Positions 59,501 to 64,000 of a stretch of 64,000 nucleotides of DNA are shown in pieces. Location of the stretch: the NCBI GenBank assembly GCA_018524725.1, contig JAEUWP010000136.1, positions 49,260 to 113,259 on the forward strand, read 5' to 3'. The DNA comes from Podaxis mareebaensis. Taxonomy: Eukaryota; Basidiomycota; Agaricomycetes; Agaricales; Agaricaceae. A model generated the notes under the pieces. That model had not been told where the DNA came from. It worked only from the letters and a program-made list of their open reading frames with translations, and searched no databases. Each line of letters starts with the position of its first letter. Within the stretch, counting starts at the first letter, position 1. Position numbers and translations under genes: made by a program.

Positions 59501-60672
59501 ATATTACGCTGGAGCCACCCCGACAAGACCGGGATGTCCATTACATTCATAAAACTTTTCGCGAGAGGTGTACAATTGAACGTAACTTTTGGTTGGCCGA
59601 GTAGGGTCATGGTCATGAGCGCGAAAAAAGGCGGGTTGGGGGTTAATTGAATTCTTAGTCTCGCCGTGGTCAGGAATCCCGTCAGCTCGAACCATACTGG
59701 TAAGACAATACCACCAGAAGCGTAGAACTCCATTAGTAAATGTAAATTTGCTGATCGGCCTCTTAAACCCATGGTGGATGTGGCAGGCTTGGCACGGTAT
59801 GCGAGCGCGATTTCAACGTTCACGAAATCGCCTTCCTCCGCAGCAAGGCCTTGGACAGATTGGCCCGCCGAGCCAGGGGAAAGCCAGCGTATGCCAAGGA
59901 TGCGGACAGGTTCGACACCTTGGCCCAAATCAGCTATGCGAACGCCGCGAATAAGTTTGGGGAGTGAACTTTGGAGGGAGTCTTCTAGTATGTCGGTGAG
60001 AGAGGTGAAAAGGGCCGGGTTGACGACTGGCCAGATCGAGCGTAGGAGGGAATTGAGCCATCTTGCGGATTCTGGGGAGTCCGATGTGGAAGAGCCGCTT
60101 GAATTCGAGTTGTGGCGCTCGGATGTGGAGTCCATGCGTTCACGGCTGGTGGGGTGTAACTTCCTTTCTTGGTATGGAGGCAAGGAATCGGGTGGTGCTT
60201 GAAATACTTTGAAGGACAGAACAGAGAATCCGACTAGTAATGCGAGGAAGCAACAGCCCAGCGGTAGAGCCAACAAGCCCAACCAACCGAACCCTTTTGA
60301 ATGACCCACGAACAGGCCAAAGAACCACCACAGTATCGATACCGTCATCGCACCTATTCCCGAGGCAGCACCTGCAACTACCGCGGCTTGCATCCGCGTA
60401 TGGTCTGGGTCGGCGCCTGGATCGTGCCACCACCCTTTGTGTGTTACTTCATTCACCAGTTGCTCCATTTCATGGTGCTCGAGGTTCGATCTCGCAACAT
60501 CACGACGTCGCTGGGAGGCTGATGCCGTAGCACGTCGGCGATCTTCAGACGTGGAGAGCGGCAGAGGTATCTGTTCCAACTCGACGTCGGTAACATCATG
60601 GATTGTGAGTGGAAGATGTGTTATCGGATCGAGGACTTGGCGTTCGTTATTGTCCCTAGAGGCACTATCCAT
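56542..60672 (-). CDS. SMP/C2 membrane-contact protein (Mug190-like)
   Basis: Large protein (about 1,250 residues) with the layout of extended-synaptotagmin/tricalbin relatives, closest in plan to fission yeast Mug190. The first exon starts MDSASRDNNERQVLDPITHL and has two membrane helices (AASGIGAMTVSILWWFFGLF; LLALPLGCCFLALLVGFSVL). The SMP lipid-transfer module reads WLNSLLRSIWPVVNPALFTS, IRGVRIADLGQGVEPVRILG, FFALMTMTLLGQPKVTFNC and YVAPKSTNVDLKSILVG. C2 segments follow (VDALGVMVVTIRCATGFGN; DLVGTIDVPLSYIMQ; GILSIRIEQISGLGVHK; RLHEHPPVLGVVVLPLRS). The acidic, Lys/Arg-rich C-terminus is disordered and ends DREAGTEKEA. It probably tethers ER to plasma membrane and moves lipids (family inference). 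Convergent with the mitoribosomal gene, 219 bp apart. Confidence 0.85.
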
Positions 60673-61177
60673 CGTGCGTTATGAGCAATTTCGAACGTTA
60701 GGAATCGCGCGGGTTAAAGAGTAGGTGGATGGAATCCCTTTGCATTTGGTGCTGGTAAGTAAATAGCGTATATCTTGGTGGGGAGACTACGATTCCGACA
60801 TAGGTTACAGAGCTTGACGTCATTTGCCCGTCAATGTGTTTTTTTTTGGCAATATCGGGCTACACAGTATCAAGAAATCCCGGGATCCGATCACCTTCGT
60901 TTTCTCAGGCGGGGTAAGGGAGGCCACAAGCGCCCCTACATAGTATGATGGTTAGAACAAAAACCATCAAATCACTGATGGCCCTCCAGGAATGTTTGAC
61001 CTGTCGAAACATTTCACTGTCAATTCCATGTTAGGGCTCACCCCATGTGGGACTGGCCTAGAAGTCGCAAGACATTCCCATGGATTTTTTCCGGATAAAG
61101 CGTGATCCTTAGGACTTTGCAAAGTATAAAGCGCGGTTGGAATACGGCTAACATGTTCCTCACAGCAGTATCTCGGG
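60673..61177. promoter_or_regulatory. Divergent promoter region
   Basis: 505 bases between the SMP/C2 gene (minus) and the glycosidase gene (plus). TATAAAG at 61125-61131 stands 47 bases before the glycosidase start. A T9 tract lies at about 60840 (GTGTTTTTTTTTGG). No other element recognised. Confidence 0.5.
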
Positions 61178-62510
61178 ATGCCTCGACGGCTTATACCCTT
61201 TGCCCTCCTCCTTTCAGCTCTCCTCACAAACCGCGCTGCCCTCGCGGATAATGCGTTTCCCCTCGATCCTGGGTTTGACATTCAACAAGTAACAGCGTTG
61301 GCCGTGTCTCTCCCTTCGCATTCTTGGGAGTTTGGGACTGCAACAGAGACGCTACTCGAGCTGTACGATCCAGACATATCGGTTTTCGGCTCCTCGCCCT
61401 TCTCCGACACCCCTCGGTACCTTAAGACTCACCAAGGCAGAATCCAAGGGCTAGAGTATGCGGCGAGCACCATCGTCATCGGAACAGGCGTGAATGGACT
61501 GGCAGATGGAGATGGTGCTGTCGGAGACCCTGCCAGTCTTGGAGTCGGCGCGATCCTTTTGGGCGATTATTTGCCTGCTGGGGAAGGGGAAAAATATACC
61601 AACGCTACGATCGGGGAAGTCGAGTTCATCATGAGCGAGGCGCCGAGGTGGGAGAACGGAGCGATCTCGCACCGTGTTGAACAGCCCGAACTCTGGTAAG
61701 CACGACTCGGACTATCTCATGTCGTACCACATTTATAGATTGATTTACTATGATCCCGGTAGGGCGGACTTCGTGTATATGGCGCCCCCCTTCCTTGCCT
61801 ACTACGCAGTTCACACCTCCAACCTGACACTACTCCAGGCAGCCGTCGAGCAGTGTGGTTTATACCGTCAGGTTTTGCAGACGCCCGACAACAACGGTTT
61901 ATGGAAGCATATTGTTGGACCAATGACCCCAGATCCCGGCTTGTGGTCGACAGGGAATGCATGGGCTGCAGCCGGGATGACCAGGATTCTAGCCACCGTC
62001 ATGAAGTCGCCAGATTCCCTGTTCGCAACCTCGAAAGATAAGCAATGGAGGCGCAGCGCCATCGGTTCGTTAACTACCTGGATCAAGGAGATCCTGGACG
62101 GCGCGATCGATTCGCCCATGGACAGCGGGTTGCTCAGGAACTACCTCGACAATGTTTCAGGAGATGGCCATGGGTTCGGGGAAATATCCGGCAGCAGTTT
62201 ATTGGCAGGGGTGGCATACAGAATGGCGACGCTCCGGAAGGATATTTTTGCCAGCCGTTACCAAAGGAGAGGGAAATTCGGCATCGGCAAGAGCCAAGGG
62301 AAGTATCTGGACTGGGCGGAAGACATCAGGACGACGTTGGGACAGAATGGTCATGTCACGGCCAACGGGACTGTTACACCCGCGGTTAATCCACTTGGGT
62401 GGTTTGACACGACTCCATACACAGCTGGAAGCCCCGAAGGACAGAACTTCGTGGTCTTGATGTATGCGGCCTGGAGAGACTGCATCAAAGCAGAGATTTG
62501 TGAATACTAG
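61178..62510 (+). CDS. Secreted six-hairpin glycosidase (GH105-like)
   Basis: Secreted alpha6/alpha6-barrel enzyme resembling GH88/GH105 unsaturated uronyl hydrolases, which trim oligosaccharides left by polysaccharide lyases. It starts with signal peptide MPRRLIPFALLLSALLTNRA. Then come DIQQVTALAVSLPSHSWEFG and TATETLLELYDPDISVFG. A 67-nt intron (61696-61762) joins PELW to ADFVYMAPPFLAYYAV; the Asp of DFVYM is the expected acid residue of this fold. Later blocks are LQAAVEQCGLYRQVL, GLWSTGNAWAAAGMTRILAT, GHGFGEISGSSLLAGVAYRM and GSPEGQNFVVLMYAAWRDC, ending KAEICEY. About 420 residues, complete. Exact substrate unknown; pectin or another plant wall glycan is likely from the family. Confidence 0.82.
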
Positions 62511-63529
62511 AATAGTCAGTTTATCGTCGTCATTCCTTGAAGTTTACACATTCCTTTGAAATTTATAGTTATTTACGTTGCTGAGCCGCTGAGGCTACTA
62601 CATACCAACTCTAGTACAACTGAGTAGTTAAACATACTTAGGCCAAAGATAATAGCGTGTCGACCTTCTACCTTCCTTAATCATCCCCGGTGAAACTTCG
62701 GGAACAAGTGAATTATATAAGAACGTCCCACGTAACCGGGAAGGAGTCTGCGAAATACCCGCCTCCTACCCTTCTTGTGGTTTGAGTTCCGATCAAAGTT
62801 CTTTCAAGACTTAGGCTTCCATTGGGGTCAACAAAGCCACCCCTAAGTCAGTCGCTAAGCCATCATGACGGCAGCGTTCTCGAATGCACTCCCGACGTCC
62901 TTCAGGGACCTTTGTGAGGAGTGAAAAAGCCACTACGACTGGAAGGTCCGAACTCACCTTGGTGATCAGTTTCTCCAATGCTCGTCGGGTTCGGATAAAG
63001 TTATCCCTCAATTTTCTGATTGTTCAATATTCCCTAAGAGTCCATGCGCCAACTGAGGCTGAAGGACCGCAAGCGCGAGCGGCAAAGGATGTGATGGATG
63101 AGCGAGGCGAGTATGCAGGGCATGTTGGTAAGTGAGAGACGGCGGTGCAGCTTCAACAATTTATTATGCGGTGTTTGGTGGCAGAAGGAAGAGATGATCA
63201 TGGAATCCCTTTCGGGCCACACGCTCGGGATGGATGGCGTGAATTCACGTGAAACACTCAGGCGATTTAGGAATGGGCACAGAATATTCCGAGGGGGAGG
63301 CCACATGTCCTGGGCGTAGAGAGAACAGCATAATGCGGGATCTTTTGCTTGCTTGGAATGTGAAGGCAAACGCTTAGAGATTGTTCGTGAGGAATGCGGT
63401 GAGGCCTGCGAGGTTCATCTGTTCTCTATGGCGCACCAACGTGGACAAAAATAAAAAGCCCCACGCGGCAGGTATCATTGCGCGCGCGGATTAGTCACTG
63501 TAAAAATGTTACTTTACTAACATCATGTG
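62511..63529. other. Intergenic, nothing recognised
   Basis: Short frames only (66-111 codons) on both strands, none with a motif or supported splice partner. Confidence 0.45.
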
Positions 63530-63790
63530 ACGTATGCGCACGCAAAACTATATATCTTAACATCTCACATATAATGCGCACACGAAATCCACATATAATG
63601 CGCGCGCGAAATTCACATACAACGCGCGCGAAATTCACATACAGCATGCGCGAAATTCACATACAATGCACGTGCGAAATCAATGTTATACTGTGCACGC
63701 GAAAATTCATATGTAATGTGTGTATGAAATTCACATATACTACACATACAAAATTATTTCTCACAGTGTGTGCGAAACTATATATCAACC
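63530..63790. repeat. Degenerate minisatellite
   Basis: About ten imperfect tandem units of 22-30 bases with a core GCGCGAAATTCACATACA preceded by an alternating purine-pyrimidine run (GCGCGCGC, GTGTGTAT, GCACACG). Units on the right have drifted by C-to-T and G-to-A changes. Confidence 0.75.
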
Positions 63791-64000
63791 CCACTCACAG
63801 AACCTGTGCATTGTGAGAGACCACGTATCAAACTGTAAATAAACCCACTGCCCTGCACATTATGGCAGGCCATTGGCCTAAAAAAGATTTGGCCCCTGCG
63901 GAACTTAATAATGTGCTCGTGCAGTATTTACATACTGCCTAGACCTACAGTATATTCAGTAGTTTACAAAATCTAGTTATTACCTTGTCTCATGGGGGGG
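63791..64000. other. Window edge, no feature
   Basis: AT-rich tail after the minisatellite ending in a G run at the very edge. Nothing supported. Confidence 0.4.

Noticed and set aside
61451..61672. Antisense frame within the glycosidase gene
   Set aside because: Overlaps a well-supported secreted enzyme on the other strand and has no motif.
63530..63790. CRISPR-like or telomeric array
   Set aside because: Unit lengths and spacers vary gradually rather than repeat/unique-spacer alternation, and no TTAGGG-type repeat is present. The host is a eukaryote.

Overview
The window looks like nuclear DNA of a filamentous basidiomycete, most likely an Agaricomycete. Genes are split by many short introns (about 45-65 nt, GT..AG). 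The families are typical of mushroom-forming fungi: DUF7330, DUF6533, NACHT NTPases, an HVA1-type TUDOR protein, a large TKL-like kinase family, multi-exon P450s and SMP/C2 proteins. I cannot name the species. Joined exons were worked out by eye from splice signals and reading-frame continuity, so exon edges are predictions.

Layout. 0.2-8.1 kb: a MUP1-type amino acid permease, a decayed and an intact cyclophilin in tandem, a DUF7330 protein and an intradiol ring-cleavage dioxygenase, all on the minus strand. 9.2-13.8 kb: a TKL-like protein kinase (kinase A) and a disordered hypothetical protein. 14.3-20 kb: a graveyard of two related NACHT copies and pieces of a SET/MYND gene; the first NACHT copy carries two abutting terminal-inverted-repeat elements. 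20.4-27.2 kb: kinase B, a paralogue of kinase A with a long N-terminal extension, convergent with an intact SET/MYND methyltransferase gene. 28 kb: a tiny secreted cysteine-rich peptide gene in four exons.

29.1-54.2 kb is bounded by two closely related P450 genes in opposite orientation, both with the same set of 8-14 nt micro-exons. Between them lie a relic of an SMP/C2 gene, a DUF6533 membrane protein, an intact NACHT protein, a relic of a mucin-like gene, an HVA1-type TUDOR protein, a wrecked NACHT copy, an intact mucin-like transmembrane protein and a DUF2264 protein. The NACHT + mucin pair is present twice, with opposite members preserved in each copy.

54.3-62.5 kb returns to a conserved-looking region: a MITE 27 bp from a tRNA-Glu(CTC), a mitochondrial ribosomal protein with an RNase III-like fold, a large SMP/C2 (Mug190-like) membrane-contact protein, and a secreted six-hairpin (GH105-like) glycosidase. 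The right edge carries a degenerate minisatellite.

Overall the window is housekeeping genes at both ends with a duplication-rich accessory middle. The middle holds NACHT immune-type receptors, kinases, P450s, a secreted peptide and transposons. No single operon-like pathway is apparent.
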